Part shown: positions 63,652-64,000 of the stretch, piece by piece
How positions within the stretch are numbered: position 1 is the stretch's first letter
How the letters are laid out: every line of letters begins with the position of its first letter
Origin: Pyropia yezoensis
Lineage: Eukaryota > Rhodophyta > Bangiophyceae > Bangiales > Bangiaceae
Direction: 5' to 3'
DNA: 64,000 bases
NCBI GenBank assembly: GCA_009829735.1
Contig: CM020619.1
Coordinates: 29,972,063-30,036,062, forward strand
Notes under the pieces: model-generated
Told to the model about the DNA's origin: nothing
What the model saw: only the letters and a program-made list of their open reading frames with translations
Database searches by the model: none
Position numbers and translations under genes: made by a program

Positions 63652-64000
63652 TGTAGCGTAATGGAGCCCAGGTTCCCGAAACCACAAACCACAAACACTC
63701 ACACAGAGACCACAGTCCGAAGTCCAGGAAAGAACAGGTAAGAGCCCTTGCTGATCCACTCGCCCGCCACGATACGAGGCAAAGGTAAACAGGACAAAAG
63801 CCCGAGGGAGAAGGAACCCAAAGCACTGTTCATTTTACAAGATGGCCCCGGGGAGAACCCCGGAGCACCTCTCAAGAACCTCCCCCCCTGGCCCCTCCAG
63901 GGGCCCAGAGCGAGGCCCCCAGAGGGCGCCCCCAGCAGGCCAAGTGCCAGCAAGGCACCGGCCGCTCACCGGGCCAACACACAAAAAGCAAGCGAAATCC
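63652..64000 (-). repeat. Element D 5' LTR, cut by the window end
   Basis: The visible 349 bp match 54173-54521 with about six differences (for example taatggagcc against taattgagcc). The rest lies beyond the window. Confidence 0.93.

Larger units (their letters stand above)
54173..64000 (-). mobile_element. Element D: chromovirus on the minus strand, running off the window
   Basis: LTR sequence beginning TGTAGCG on the plus strand occurs at 54173 and again at 63652. On the minus strand the order is 5' LTR (partial), primer-binding site, gag, frameshift site, pol with chromodomain, antisense gene, polypurine tract, 3' LTR. The visible LTR parts differ at about six of 349 positions. pol has two nonsense changes and an altered RT active site, so D is inactive. 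Confidence 0.92.

Overview
The window is eukaryotic DNA dominated by Ty3/gypsy-type LTR retrotransposons of the chromovirus kind (integrase followed by a chromodomain). A nuclear eukaryotic genome is indicated by a tRNA-Pro gene with no encoded CCA, long terminal repeats with 5-bp target duplications, and start codons in strong Kozak-like context. I cannot name the organism. No ordinary cellular protein-coding gene is recognisable.

Layout. (1) 1-17521 is flanking sequence without recognisable genes. It holds a decayed LTR relic (1-427), several old dispersed repeats, and a near-perfect inverted repeat with two 1082-bp arms (5815-6896 and 7063-8144), each arm carrying one tRNA-Pro(AGG) gene. 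(2) 17522-53387 is one old element, F, with 690-bp LTRs and target duplication CGGCG. Two younger elements sit inside it. Element A (18574-36131, target duplication CCGGC) interrupts the F gag gene. Element C (41311-51945, reverse strand, target duplication GCAAC) interrupts the F 3' region. (3) 53393-54172 resumes the flanking sequence. (4) 54173-64000 is element D on the reverse strand, running off the window.

Element A looks young: its outer LTRs appear identical and its gag and pol are open. It appears twice around a 500-N gap, but the pattern of identity and of single-base indels suggests that this is one element assembled twice. F, C and D carry nonsense mutations, frameshifts or deletions in gag-pol.

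How the genes work together. In all four elements gag ends two codons after an in-phase slippery heptamer (GGGAAAC or GGGAAAA), and pol lies in the -1 frame, so Gag-Pol is probably made by -1 ribosomal frameshifting. All four have related primer-binding sites of the form TGGTGGA.CAGC.GGGGA. Elements A, C and D also carry a large additional gene between pol and the 3' LTR on the opposite strand. Its three products (647, 789 and 541 aa) share a core of about 70-90 residues, although the elements are strongly diverged. This antisense gene is the most interesting thing in the window; I do not recognise its family or function.
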